Below, piece after piece: positions 35,301-43,787 of a stretch of 64,000 nucleotides of DNA. Position 1 is the first letter of the stretch. Each line of letters starts with the position of its first letter. Under the pieces are notes generated by a model. The model was given only the letters and a program-made list of their open reading frames with translations, did no database searches and was not told where the DNA came from. A program made the translations under genes and the position numbers. Source of the DNA: an uncultured Sulfitobacter sp. (GTDB lineage: Bacteria; Pseudomonadota; Alphaproteobacteria; Rhodobacterales; Rhodobacteraceae); contig NZ_CANMFS010000002.1 of the NCBI RefSeq assembly GCF_947497275.1, positions 434,001-498,000 on the forward strand, read 5' to 3'.

Positions 35301-37533
35301 ACTCAACATCCAACAGGTTCAAGACGAACAAGCTCGGATTGGTATATCGCCAACCGCGCCGAAGATCCGTCCAGACCCGGTGCGCCAGAACCTTTGCGAG
35401 CGCTCGTTGTGCATCTTCACGAATGACGGCACCTGAGGAAGGATCGAGCATCCAGTGGGCACGTGCGTCTTTATTGGCGGAGGTAAAACCAAGAGCCTTG
35501 ACGACCCTCAGGCCAAATTCATCCTCAGTGAGCCCTTCGGCTCCGGCAGCAATAATCGCGCGGAGAATTGCTCCACGCAGTAAGCTAACGAAAAGGAAGT
35601 CATTGAAGTTTCCAGACTGTAGCGCCGCGTCTTGGCGATTATCGGTGAATCCAAGAAGCTTTCTCTTCGTTTCTGGAACGCCACTTTCAGGATGGTTCAT
35701 CCATTCAAGTGCACTCGAAATCAGCAGGGTCGTTGCCGAACTGCGTCCCTCGCCAGACAGGCCCGCCAGCTTGCTTCGTTCCCGCATGCCTTGGTTCGGT
35801 TCATCTTGGCAACATAGGCAAAACGCAAACTTTCCCGGTATGAACCAGAAATCCTTTCCTCCCGCGCCGTGCCGACCATCCGAGCCGACGACATAGGACA
35901 CTGGAGCCCGCTTTTTTCGGTAAGATCTAAGGCGTTCAATGCCATTGCGTTCTTCCCTCCAACTCTCTGGGTAACTGTCCAGATCACCGTTGAAAGCAAA
36001 CTCCGGATCAGTTTCCGGGATCGGACAAAGATATCCTGCGACGTCATCGTCTTCATCAGCTTCGAGCGGCGTGTCATCAATGTTTCGGGGCAAGAATTTG
36101 ATTTGACCGTCGTTGTCGCTTTTGGTGACAACATGATACTCGTGCCCACAGCTCCGGCAAAAACGTGTTGGGTAAAGGCGGTCTCCGGGCGAATCCGGAT
36201 CCTCGAGTTGGCCTTCGAATAGAACAGTTCGAGGCCGCAAAGCCAAAGTCGTAAAAACCTCACCTGCTCCAGAAATGAACCTGTGTAACTTGAACGCGAG
36301 AAACGCGACCTCGCCTGGTCCTCCACGTTCCTGTTCGGGAAGGCTGACGCGGGTCAGGAAACCCTCAAGCGCGGTTCTACACTGACCTGTCTCAACGCCG
36401 CTATCTTCGGCGAGGCGGATGACCGCGTCCTCGAAGGGGATAGGTTTTTTCCTCTTGAGTTCCAAACCGTCATCAAGTCCGAGCGCAAGCTCCGCCCAAA
36501 CTGCCAACGGGTGCCGCTTTAAAACTTCATCACTCAAATTGTCCGGTAACGGTTGGTTCAGGACCGCTGCGAGGCCAGCCTTGGCTTGAGCGATATCAAT
36601 GGAATCATCTGTTGCACGCTGCAGGGATTCATCGATGACAGCGTCCGGCCCGATATCCGAACCGAACAGGCGGGTTGCCACCTTGGCCACAGCCAGCGCT
36701 CTGCTTTCATCGGAGCCTTCGGATGCCATGGTCGCGGATGTGCCGATGCAGATCGGGGCCTTGTCTGGCGCGCAGCGGTCGCGCAGCCTGCGAACAAGTA
36801 CGGCAACGTCGGCGCCTTGGCGGCCCCGGTACGTGTGAAGCTCGTCAAGGATGATGAATTCTAGGCCGGAAGCGTTGTTGATAACCTGGGAGTCGAGTTC
36901 ATCCTGCCGGGTAAGAAGCAGCTCAGCCATCATGTAGTTGGTCAGCAGAATGTCTGGCGGATTGGCTGCGATCTTCAAGCGTTCTTCGCGGCTCTCCTGA
37001 CCCGTATAGCGTTTGACGATCGGCTTCAGAGCATCTGGCAGCCCAGATTGGCCGATGAACTTGTCAATTTCCTTGAGCTGGCTGTTGGCAAGTGCGTTCA
37101 TTGGGTAGACGATTATTGCGCGGGTCTTGCGCGGTTTGCCCGCTCTGAGCGCGCGAATGATCGCGTCGACGATGGGTACAAAGAAGCAAAGAGATTTACC
37201 GGAACCTGTCCCAGTGGTTACGACAAAGCTTTTGGCAGTCTTTGCCTTTGCAATTGCTTCAGCCTGATGGCGGTGAAAGCGGAGCGGGGTTTCTCCAAAC
37301 CGAAAGACCTGTCCCGTGGCTTCATCCAGATCGCCGGAGGTAACCAGATCGTCCACCGTTGGCCCTGAAAGGAATCGAGGATTAAGAGAAAGCAAAGCAT
37401 CAGGCCAAAAGCGCCCGGCATCGTATTGCGCATCAATTTCAGCCCGAAGATCGTCAGAGCGAATTGAACTGAACGACCGGGAAAACCGTTCGTAAGAGCT
37501 GATAAGATGATGGTCGAATTCAAACGCTTTCAT
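32353..37533 (-). CDS. Giant DEAD/DEAH helicase with C-terminal DUF1998 (DrmA/DrmB-like fusion)
   Basis: This 1726-aa protein carries a complete superfamily 2 helicase. Walker A is VVTTGTGSGKSLCFF (about 101-115), the DEAH-like box IILDELHTYRGRQGADV (about 227-243), motif III IGTSATM, and motif VI NYAQRAGRAGRSGQ (about 1030-1043). Cysteine clusters suggest zinc sites: CRSCGHEYH in the middle, CPNCGACHEGEVERCHGC near 1335, and the DUF1998 signature CVRGCYRCLLSYFNQPDH near 1600. In DISARM, DrmA (helicase) and DrmB (DUF1998) are separate proteins; here both features are in one chain. It is the first structural gene after the WYL regulator (8-bp gap). Confidence 0.85.
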   Translation of the reverse strand: MKAFEFDHHLISSYERFSRSFSSIRSDDLRAEIDAQYDAGRFWPDALLSLNPRFLSGPTVDDLVTSGDLDEATGQVFRFGETPLRFHRHQAEAIAKAKTAKSFVVTTGTGSGKSLCFFVPIVDAIIRALRAGKPRKTRAIIVYPMNALANSQLKEIDKFIGQSGLPDALKPIVKRYTGQESREERLKIAANPPDILLTNYMMAELLLTRQDELDSQVINNASGLEFIILDELHTYRGRQGADVAVLVRRLRDRCAPDKAPICIGTSATMASEGSDESRALAVAKVATRLFGSDIGPDAVIDESLQRATDDSIDIAQAKAGLAAVLNQPLPDNLSDEVLKRHPLAVWAELALGLDDGLELKRKKPIPFEDAVIRLAEDSGVETGQCRTALEGFLTRVSLPEQERGGPGEVAFLAFKLHRFISGAGEVFTTLALRPRTVLFEGQLEDPDSPGDRLYPTRFCRSCGHEYHVVTKSDNDGQIKFLPRNIDDTPLEADEDDDVAGYLCPIPETDPEFAFNGDLDSYPESWREERNGIERLRSYRKKRAPVSYVVGSDGRHGAGGKDFWFIPGKFAFCLCCQDEPNQGMRERSKLAGLSGEGRSSATTLLISSALEWMNHPESGVPETKRKLLGFTDNRQDAALQSGNFNDFLFVSLLRGAILRAIIAAGAEGLTEDEFGLRVVKALGFTSANKDARAHWMLDPSSGAVIREDAQRALAKVLAHRVWTDLRRGWRYTNPSLFVLNLLDVEFVGLRDIASDRERLMTVLPEMGELDEEQRAEVLKRVLGAMLEGLAVNTEALDLTVLDGVAQKSRSLLRSPWAIDAKENPRGRSSLLLRAPGKGVIGLREEQTLLRAGHNSRIARLINKKSVIGTKLGKEDYLEFFSRLLELLADEGVVAPVELDADLVGWRLTPSAVRLVPGAALSEEGKRGNRYFHDLYSSIANDLASGQSAYWGLEGREHTAQVSQKQREWREWRFRFEDDDRANLSTSEYRAEIRASGESDQFLPALFCSPTMELGVDISALNAVYLRNVPPTPANYAQRAGRAGRSGQAAVVVTYCASGSPHDQYFFDRRNDMVAGVVRPPALDITNEELVRSHLHAVWLAEAKLALKPDIPDILDLTGAGYPLKEEVLSVISKSDLVARARSPMKRVLDQILAADDGSAPVWMGEPEEFVLHVAMNAPKEFDRAFDRWRELYNSARTQLAEANARSEITGLSGSDRRKIKAAQMQASDQLAILEQGKASNGSDFYSYRYLATEGFLPGYNFPRLPLYAFVPGEGKSGSFLSRARFLAISEFGPRSLIYHEGRAYRVMKAKLPPEAREGDGSELATKDIYICPNCGACHEGEVERCHGCNTHMAGEVPVKRTLRIDNVEAAPIERITANDEERVRQGFDIQTVFAWPTKDGQLQVTNAEFKCSDTSLLALQYANSAEISRLNKGLKRRKDQTVFGFNIDPRTGYWAKAEDEDADTDTPPDVVRPVKIVPIVRDRKNALLFRFKKPESFDPETITTVQHALMRGIEVVYQLEEGEILGEPLPARDNRRAILAYEATEGGAGVLNRLVDDPKAISEVARTALELMHYENIEASIEAGDARLLTEKADDACVRGCYRCLLSYFNQPDHEQIDRSSTEVAQLLIDLARGQTLLEARASFDGSASPWVKAFEEAGLPHVDTMPVKFGGTDVEFAWRGHGVAATANSVSSEMSQDASSKGWELVSLPSRPDAGVPEQLTDLLKG

Positions 37534-37541
37534 GAAAATTC

Positions 37542-38420
37542 CTACAAAACCTGACCGGCGTGGTGCTCGCCAAGGACGATGTCTCGATTGATCAGAACAA
37601 TTTGCTGTTCGTGTGGTTTACGCGCTGAGGGGTCAGTATCCAGCCCGAGACGCTTGAGAGCGTAGTAGAGTAGCGCGCGACGAACCTTTATCCGAGCCTT
37701 GCCGCCGCGCATCCCATAGTCCAGCGCGATCACGCTCTTCTGGTTCTCTGAGAGTTCAGGATGGGGGCCGATCTCAAGCGTGACATGCTCTTGCCAGTCG
37801 GCATCGGCGACATCCGTGACGACGCTGGATTCAACACCTCGAGTATCGAGGATGCGAGAGAGCAGGAAGTCTTTGAAGACTTCATCCGCCTGACAGAATG
37901 CCCGTGTGTGCCATCGGAAGCCATCGAACCCAATTGCGTGTGGTGCGATCCACCGCCAGCTTGGTTCGGGACGCGACAGGGACTGATACTTCACCTCGAT
38001 GGCCTCGGATCGGCGGATGGCACCGACAACAGATCGCAGGGTGACAGGATCCACACCACGGGCCGGGGTTGGCGCAGCATCATAGGATGGCAGTTCAGCG
38101 ATCCAGGTATCGTCGCTGTCCATGATGCCATCGGCCAAAGACCGTAGCTGTGCGAGGTAGCGGCTGGCGTCGGGTTTCAGGAACTGCGCAGCATAGTCGG
38201 GACCACGGACATAGGTCCGCGCGCTCTTGTCATAGACCATGTTGTCCGGAGCGAAGCCGATGTAGCGGTTCAGGTCGGCGGACGCTTGGTTCACCGATAG
38301 CCCGAACTGCTCCATCAAATCGCTGCGGTTCACATGCCCCTCCCAAAACAACCGAAACTCGATGAACTCGAGGCGCTGTGCAACTCCCCATCGAAGATCT
38401 GACTTGCCGCTTTCCACCAC
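37542..38420 (-). CDS. WYL-domain transcriptional regulator (BrxR/CapW-like)
   Basis: This 292-aa protein has an N-terminal winged helix (about 10-60: AQRLEFIEFRLFWEGHVNRS, then GLSVNQASADLNRYI) and a central WYL domain (about 130-215: AIEVKYQSLSRPEPSWRWIA, then FRWHTRAFCQADEVFKDFLL). A C-terminal extension follows. The architecture matches BrxR/CapW-type repressors that sit first in BREX, CBASS and other defence operons. The start is GTG at 38420 with GGGGAA upstream. A TATGAT -10-like box on the minus strand (38450-38455) is a possible promoter for the seven-gene run. It probably represses its own operon until a nucleic-acid ligand signals infection. Confidence 0.85.
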   Translation of the reverse strand: MVESGKSDLRWGVAQRLEFIEFRLFWEGHVNRSDLMEQFGLSVNQASADLNRYIGFAPDNMVYDKSARTYVRGPDYAAQFLKPDASRYLAQLRSLADGIMDSDDTWIAELPSYDAAPTPARGVDPVTLRSVVGAIRRSEAIEVKYQSLSRPEPSWRWIAPHAIGFDGFRWHTRAFCQADEVFKDFLLSRILDTRGVESSVVTDVADADWQEHVTLEIGPHPELSENQKSVIALDYGMRGGKARIKVRRALLYYALKRLGLDTDPSARKPHEQQIVLINRDIVLGEHHAGQVL

Positions 38421-38591
38421 GTTCCCCGTAAGTGTCGGCGCGCACGAAAATCATACGCACCCATTTTTTGTGCTGTCTTTTTTTGTAGGTGTGATTCCTG
38501 AGGAACGCAACGAAAGCTTGCGCTGAAAAGAAAACATATTGCGGAATTTTAATGACTTAAAGGCCTTTTGGCAAAAGCACATGCGGTCGCT

Positions 38592-39011
38592 TTATGTGTT
38601 CCCATGTCCCTTATCCTGGTCCCCAACCACCTCATCCGTGAACCAACGCCCCTTCTGCACCCGCTTGCCCAGCGTCTCGACGAAGCCATCAAACCGTTCG
38701 CGCCCTTTGGCCTGTGCAGCAGCCTGCTGCTCCGGCGCGACCGGCGGCGTGATAGTGAGCCAAAACCGGACGAACAACGCCAAAGTCTCGGTGGTGATCC
38801 GCTGGTCTCGTTCGAGCCGCGCGATCTGGCGCGAGAGGCGGTCAAGGCGCCGCGTCAAAGCGGCCTCCTGCATGTCGGCATGATCTGGCGATAGGAATGA
38901 CTCCACCGCTGCCTCGACGACTGCCGAGCGGGTCACGCGTTTCCGGTCAGCGATTTCGTTGATCCGGCCGATGAGTTCGGCTGGCAGAGAAAGGTTGAGG
39001 CGGTCGCGCAT
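38592..39011 (-). CDS. Ribbon-helix-helix relaxosome accessory protein
   Basis: This 139-aa protein has an N-terminal ribbon-helix-helix (residues 1-45: RLNLSLPAELIGRINEIADR, then KRVTRSAVVEAAVESFL). The downstream heptad-rich helix (ALTRRLDRLSRQIARLERDQ) is probably coiled coil. Proteins of this type directly follow traG in alphaproteobacterial ICEs and are thought to bind oriT or regulate transfer genes. The traG stop lies 10 bp upstream of its start. The 171 bp between it and the WYL gene hold no other gene. Confidence 0.75.
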   Translation of the reverse strand: MRDRLNLSLPAELIGRINEIADRKRVTRSAVVEAAVESFLSPDHADMQEAALTRRLDRLSRQIARLERDQRITTETLALFVRFWLTITPPVAPEQQAAAQAKGRERFDGFVETLGKRVQKGRWFTDEVVGDQDKGHGNT

Positions 39012-39021
39012 GGGTCAGTCC

Positions 39022-41010
39022 TTAAAGATCGATTCCGTCATTGCGGTCCATCGAGGCCTGACGGGCCACCTGCCCCATCTGCTTGCGCAGGGCTTGCCTT
39101 TGCCGCGCGGCCTCCTCCGGTTCGTCCTCGAGCATCATCTCGAACTCACGCGCCGGTTCGGCCGTCTTTTCTGGGGCTACGGCCACATGCTCAGCCAAGT
39201 CGGGATCCCGACGCAGGCCTGCATTCGCCTCATCAGCTTCACCCGACGGCGCCGACGCGCGCGAGGGTGAATCGGCTTTGATGACCGGGAGGAATGACCA
39301 TGGATCATCCTGCATCGTCACCGTGCCTTGCTCCGGTTTTGGGGGCGGCACCACACGATCGACGAACCGCTTGTCTTCGAAATACCGTGCTTTCTTTGCG
39401 CGGATCGGCGGCGCTCCTGCGACCATGACGATTTCATCGTCGGGCGGCAGCTGCATGATCTCGCCGGGCGTCATGAGTTGGCGCGCAGTCTCGGAGCGCG
39501 AGACCATGAGGTGACCCAGCCAGGGCGCCAACCGGTGGCCGGCGTAGTTCCTCATCGCCTTCATCTCGGTTGCCGTGCCAAGGGCATCCGAGACACGCTT
39601 GGCAGTCCGTTCATCATTGGTCGCGAAGCTCACCCGGACGTGGCAATTGTCGAGGATGGCGTTGTTCTGGCCATAGGCCTTCTCGATCTGATTGAGAGAC
39701 TGCGCGATCAGGAAGCTCTTGATCCCGTATCCCGCCATGAAGGCCAGTGCGCTTTCGAAGAAATCGAGCCGCCCGAGTGCGGGGAATTCGTCGAGCATCA
39801 TGAGCACGCGATGACGACGGCGCGTGTCCTTCAAATCCTCGGTCAGGCGTCGACCGATCTGGTTCAGCACGAGCCGGACCAATGGCTTGGTGCGGGAGAT
39901 GTCCGAAGGCGGCACGACGAGGTAGAGGGTCGTCGGGTGTTCTGCACCGATAAGGTCGTCGATCCGCCAGTCACCGCGCCGGGTCACATGGGCGACGACT
40001 GGGTCGCGGTAAAGCCCAAGGAAGGACATCGCCGTCGACAGAACGCCCGAGCGTTCGTTATCAGACTTGTTCAGAAGCTCCCGCGCGGTGGAGGCAATTA
40101 CGGGATGCGGGCCGGCCTCTCCCAGATGGCGCGCTGCCATCATGGCCTCGAGCGTCGCCTCGATCGGGCGGCGCGGGTCGGACAGGAAGGCAGCGACGCC
40201 TGCGAGGGTCTTGTCTCGTTCGGCGTAGAGCACATGCAGGATCGCGCCCACCAGCAGCGAGTGCGAAGTTTTTTCCCAATGGTTGCGTTTTTCGAGCGAG
40301 CCTTCGGGGTCTACCAGCACGTCGGCCACGTTCTGTACGTCTCGGACCTCCCACTCACCCCGGCGGACTTCGAGCAGCGGGTTGTAGGCCGCCGAGGTCA
40401 TGCTGGTCGGATCGAAGCGCAGCACCCGTCCATGGCTTGCGCGGAACCCGGCCGTCAGGTCCCAGTTCTCGCCCTTGATGTCGTGGACGATGGCGGAGCC
40501 TGGCCAGGTCAGGAGCGACGGAACCACGAGCCCCACCCCCTTGCCTGACCGGGTCGGCGCGAAGCAGAGCACATGCTCTGGCCCATCATGTCGCAGGTAA
40601 TCGTGATCCAACTTGCCCAGCACGACACCATCGGAGCCGAGCAGCCCGGCAGCCTCAACCTCGGACCTGTTCGCCCAGCGGGCTGAGCCATAAGTGTCGA
40701 CATCGGCGGCCTCGCGGGCGCGGATGACGGACATGGTGATGGCCACGGCGATGGAGATGAACCCACCCGAGGCCGCGATCGCGCCGCCCTCCCAGAACAC
40801 CGTTCGCGCATAGGCGTCGTAGAAATACCACCACCAGAAGAAGGCGGGCGGTGGATAGATGGGCATGCCGAAGGCCTCGAACCACGGGCTGCCCAGCTGC
40901 GCCTGAAACCCCAGCCGCCAGGCGACCCATTGCGTCGCGCCCCAGGTCGTGGTGAGGACGATCAGGAAGACGGCGACGATCTGGCCCCAGAGGATTTTCG
41001 TGGCAGTCAT
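39022..41010 (-). CDS. traG: TraG/VirD4-type coupling protein
   Basis: This 662-aa coupling protein links the relaxosome to the T4SS channel. Two N-terminal transmembrane helices (about 10-30, WGQIVAVFLIVLTTTWGA, and 62-90) precede the soluble hexameric ATPase. Walker A is FAPTRSGKGVGLVVPSLL (about 150) and Walker B is VLMMLDEFPALGRLDFFE (about 400). The motif AYGQNNAILDNCHVRVSFAT and the TraG-type C-terminus are also present. The ATG at 41010, with AAAGGAA seven bases upstream, was preferred over a longer frame. It follows the relaxase gene by 16 bp. Confidence 0.95.
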   Translation of the reverse strand: MTATKILWGQIVAVFLIVLTTTWGATQWVAWRLGFQAQLGSPWFEAFGMPIYPPPAFFWWWYFYDAYARTVFWEGGAIAASGGFISIAVAITMSVIRAREAADVDTYGSARWANRSEVEAAGLLGSDGVVLGKLDHDYLRHDGPEHVLCFAPTRSGKGVGLVVPSLLTWPGSAIVHDIKGENWDLTAGFRASHGRVLRFDPTSMTSAAYNPLLEVRRGEWEVRDVQNVADVLVDPEGSLEKRNHWEKTSHSLLVGAILHVLYAERDKTLAGVAAFLSDPRRPIEATLEAMMAARHLGEAGPHPVIASTARELLNKSDNERSGVLSTAMSFLGLYRDPVVAHVTRRGDWRIDDLIGAEHPTTLYLVVPPSDISRTKPLVRLVLNQIGRRLTEDLKDTRRRHRVLMMLDEFPALGRLDFFESALAFMAGYGIKSFLIAQSLNQIEKAYGQNNAILDNCHVRVSFATNDERTAKRVSDALGTATEMKAMRNYAGHRLAPWLGHLMVSRSETARQLMTPGEIMQLPPDDEIVMVAGAPPIRAKKARYFEDKRFVDRVVPPPKPEQGTVTMQDDPWSFLPVIKADSPSRASAPSGEADEANAGLRRDPDLAEHVAVAPEKTAEPAREFEMMLEDEPEEAARQRQALRKQMGQVARQASMDRNDGIDL

Positions 41011-41026
41011 GTTCAGGTTCCTTTCG

Positions 41027-42793
41027 TCAGATGCCGAGCCCGCGCTTGCGCCCAAGGCTCCATTCGATCCCGCCCCCACTGCGCGCGATCCCCGTGATGT
41101 GCTGGCCGAGGCGGGGCTCGATTTCGCGGGACCAAGGAACGAGCTGGAAACTGCGCCCCCCGTCCGGACCGATGCCCTCGATCATCGCATAGCGGCCGGA
41201 GGACAGGCGCAGCTGGCGGGTGTAGGTGCCGGACACATGCTCTCCGGATTTCGCCAGGCGATGCTGGAGGCTTGTTTCGGCCTCAAGCACCTTGCTCACC
41301 ATATCGAGTTCGCGGCGCCGCAGGGTGGCGAGAAGATTTCGTTGAAGGATGATCCGCTGTCCCTGCCTTTGGGCCAGCCCCGCGTCCGCCAAATGCTCGG
41401 CGCGGGCATCGAGGGCGTCCCGCACCTCCGCTCCGAACCCGCCCATTGAAAGCGGCATGCGGGAGCGTTCGACCAACCTGTGATCGAGCCAGGTAGCGCC
41501 GGGCGCGGTGACCTGGCTTTGTAGGTCGAGATCGGAGCGATTGGCCAGGACAAGCGTCGGCCGCGGATCGTCCGGACCACCGAAGCGCCGCACCTCGACG
41601 ATGCCGCCCGGCGCAGGCGCGTGGTCGAACGCGTCGAGGCCCCGAAACCGGACATGATGCGCGCGTCCGTCCGTGCCGTCGATCACGGCATAGGCTGAGC
41701 CGGCCTGCTCATCATGCAATCCGGTTGTGACCAGCCGCCCGATGATCTGGTGCCCTGCCCCACCCCCGTCGATGGCGAAGTCTGTGAAGCCGCGGTCCTG
41801 CCCGCGCTCGGCGAAGGCGCGGTGCATCGTCTTGATGATGTCGCCGCGCTCACCCAGATCGCGGAGCGTGCGTTCCGCCTCGAGCCCGAGCATCCATTCA
41901 CCGGGGCGGCCTTCCGAGGCCAGGCCGAGTTTCCGAAGATGCTGCAATCGGCCGATCATCAACCGGCGAATTTGCGGGTCCTCGGGTCCGGCTGCTGAGG
42001 GGCGCAAATCAATGAAGCCGAGATCGTCGGCATGCTGGCGCAGCTCCCGGTCGAGGCGCGTCCAGCGTTCAGCCGTGACCTCCCGTTCGAGGGCATGCCG
42101 GATTTCGTGCTCCGGCTTGGGCCCGAGTTCCAGCGCGACCAGGTCCTCGGCACGGGACCGCAGCCCACTGCTGATGTAGTCGCGCGCGATGACCAGATCG
42201 CCACCACGATCGTCCACGCCACGGACGATCAGATGCACATGCGGATTGTCGGTGTTCCAGTGATCGACCGCCACCCAGTCGAGCCGCGTGCTGAGATCGG
42301 CTTCCATCCGGCGCGCAAGGTCGCGGGTGAACCCGCGCAGGTCTTCGATATCAGCGGCATCCTCGGGCGAGATGATGAAGCGGAAATGGTGGCGATCCTC
42401 GTCGCAGCGCGCAGCGAAATCGGAACCGTCCAGACCGTCGGTTTTGGCATCGAAGAGCAGACCCCTCTCCCCGTCCCGGCTGACCCCGTCGCGGCGCAGA
42501 TAGGCAAGATGGGTCGAGAGCGGGGCCGCGCGATAGGCCCGGCCCTTGTGGCGCGCAATGCGTGCAGCCACCATGACCCGGCGCGATGACGAAAAAAGCC
42601 GCGATCTACCAAATCGGCTTTGCCCGCGCCCGAAGTTGGAATGGCTTCGCTGCTTGCCGCTTGGCCGCGTCGAAACGTGACCTGCTTTGTTGGCTGCCCT
42701 CAGCACCTGGTCGACGAAAGCTTTCGGACGCGGGGCACGCGTGCTGCGGGGCTTTCCGGGCCTGATGCGGAAATCGTGTTCGGATTCGGTCAT
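41027..42793 (-). CDS. Relaxase, VirD2/MobP-like with DUF3363
   Basis: This 588-aa relaxase nicks oriT and pilots the transferred strand. The metal-binding histidine motif NPHVHLIVRG is at about 181-190. The catalytic Tyr is not certain; candidates lie around YRAAPLSTHLAYLRRDGVS (about 70-90). The C-terminal half (from about 240, ERWTRLDRELRQHADDLGFI onward) matches the DUF3363 region of alphaproteobacterial relaxases. The basic N-terminus (RPGKPRSTRAPRPKAF) is typical. The start at 42793 removes 48 upstream codons that overlap the probable oriT region. Confidence 0.9.
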   Translation of the reverse strand: MTESEHDFRIRPGKPRSTRAPRPKAFVDQVLRAANKAGHVSTRPSGKQRSHSNFGRGQSRFGRSRLFSSSRRVMVAARIARHKGRAYRAAPLSTHLAYLRRDGVSRDGERGLLFDAKTDGLDGSDFAARCDEDRHHFRFIISPEDAADIEDLRGFTRDLARRMEADLSTRLDWVAVDHWNTDNPHVHLIVRGVDDRGGDLVIARDYISSGLRSRAEDLVALELGPKPEHEIRHALEREVTAERWTRLDRELRQHADDLGFIDLRPSAAGPEDPQIRRLMIGRLQHLRKLGLASEGRPGEWMLGLEAERTLRDLGERGDIIKTMHRAFAERGQDRGFTDFAIDGGGAGHQIIGRLVTTGLHDEQAGSAYAVIDGTDGRAHHVRFRGLDAFDHAPAPGGIVEVRRFGGPDDPRPTLVLANRSDLDLQSQVTAPGATWLDHRLVERSRMPLSMGGFGAEVRDALDARAEHLADAGLAQRQGQRIILQRNLLATLRRRELDMVSKVLEAETSLQHRLAKSGEHVSGTYTRQLRLSSGRYAMIEGIGPDGGRSFQLVPWSREIEPRLGQHITGIARSGGGIEWSLGRKRGLGI

Positions 42794-42904
42794 GCGAAGA
42801 CCCTCCCGTTGTTCGGAACGCCCCTGTGCATGCCGGAGTATTGAAATCGCAGGAAAAATCCCGGAAACCTGCACACGACCGACCGCCATGCACGCGAAAA
42901 CGCC

Positions 42905-42952
42905 AGTCCCGTCAGGGACTTGCGGCATTCGTGGCACACGCTTTTATCTTGC
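42905..42952. other. oriT: Candidate origin of transfer (oriT)
   Basis: In the 247-bp gap just upstream of the relaxase gene, a perfect 6-bp inverted repeat AGTCCC-GTCA-GGGACT (42905-42920) is followed 24 bp later by TATCTTGC (42945-42952). The latter fits the nick consensus of the IncP/VirD2 relaxase family (YATCYTG^Y, cut after G at 42951). An inverted repeat upstream of nic is the usual relaxase binding arrangement. Position and match support oriT; no experimental link exists. Confidence 0.45.
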
Positions 42953-43040
42953 CCATCTCCCTTCCCGCCCGTTGTCCGAGCCCGCCCTTCCACCGTCTCT
43001 ACGACACGGCCCGCCGGAGCCCGAAAAACCGCGATCACGC

Positions 43041-43784
43041 TCATGGCCGTGTCTCCACGTCGGGCCGGACAACGAAAATGCCGGGATTGGGTGTGGCTGG
43101 ACCCGTTTCGCGGGACAGTCGACCTGCATCCGGGCTGCCGCCATTTTGCGGTGGATGCGCCGCCGAACTGTCGGTGAACAGCTCCGCCTCGCGCCAATCG
43201 GGGACGTTTGCGCGGTTCTGCAGCGGCGCCGGGCCGTCCAGGCGCGGGGCCAACATCGCGACATAGGCGCGGGTTTCGGCGGGCAGCGGACGGCCCTCCG
43301 AGAGGTATGCATCGTACCGCCCCGGCCCGGCATTGTAGGCCGCGAGCATGCCGCCAACGGAGCCATAGCGATCAAGCATGGCGCGCAGATAGGCCGTGCC
43401 CGCGAGGATGTTGTCGCGAGCCTCGAACGGGTCGGTTCCGAGACCGTGGTCCTGCCGCAAGACGGTCCATGTTCCGGGCATGACCTGCATCAGCCCCATG
43501 GCCCCGGCCCGGCTGACTGCGCCCGGATCGCCTGCGCTTTCGACCTGCATTACGGCACGGATCCAGTGCTCCGGGATCGCGAAGCGCGCAGAGGCTTCGG
43601 CAATGGCGGCCGTATAGGGATCGCGCATCGGATCGCGCGGGACGGTCGGTGCTTCGGCGAGTGCCTGACCGCTGACTGGTCCCGCCGCGGCAAGGCCGGA
43701 AAGAAGGAAGACAGCGCAGAGCCGGGCGATGCGGGGGCGCTCTACCGTGTCTCGACTGCTGCATTTCGGTCTGATCAGCGCCAT
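43041..43784 (-). CDS. VirB1-like lytic transglycosylase
   Basis: This 247-aa periplasmic peptidoglycan hydrolase opens the cell wall for T4SS assembly. It has a signal peptide (residues about 18-44, FLLSGLAAAGPVSGQALAEA). The SLT fold has catalytic Glu in VMQVESAGDP (about 78), followed by AGAMGLMQVMPGTW and AYNAGPGRYDAYL (about 147-159). A Pro-rich, poorly conserved tail ends the protein. It sits 3 bp after the DUF736 gene and before the candidate oriT. Confidence 0.88.
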   Translation of the reverse strand: MALIRPKCSSRDTVERPRIARLCAVFLLSGLAAAGPVSGQALAEAPTVPRDPMRDPYTAAIAEASARFAIPEHWIRAVMQVESAGDPGAVSRAGAMGLMQVMPGTWTVLRQDHGLGTDPFEARDNILAGTAYLRAMLDRYGSVGGMLAAYNAGPGRYDAYLSEGRPLPAETRAYVAMLAPRLDGPAPLQNRANVPDWREAELFTDSSAAHPPQNGGSPDAGRLSRETGPATPNPGIFVVRPDVETRP

Positions 43785-43787
43785 GGC

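Noticed and set aside
25646..38420. BREX system
   Set aside because: The WYL regulator and PglX-like methylase recall BREX, but no BrxL/Lon-like protease, PglZ phosphatase, BrxC ATPase, BrxA or BrxB is present. A DISARM-like reading fits the helicases better.
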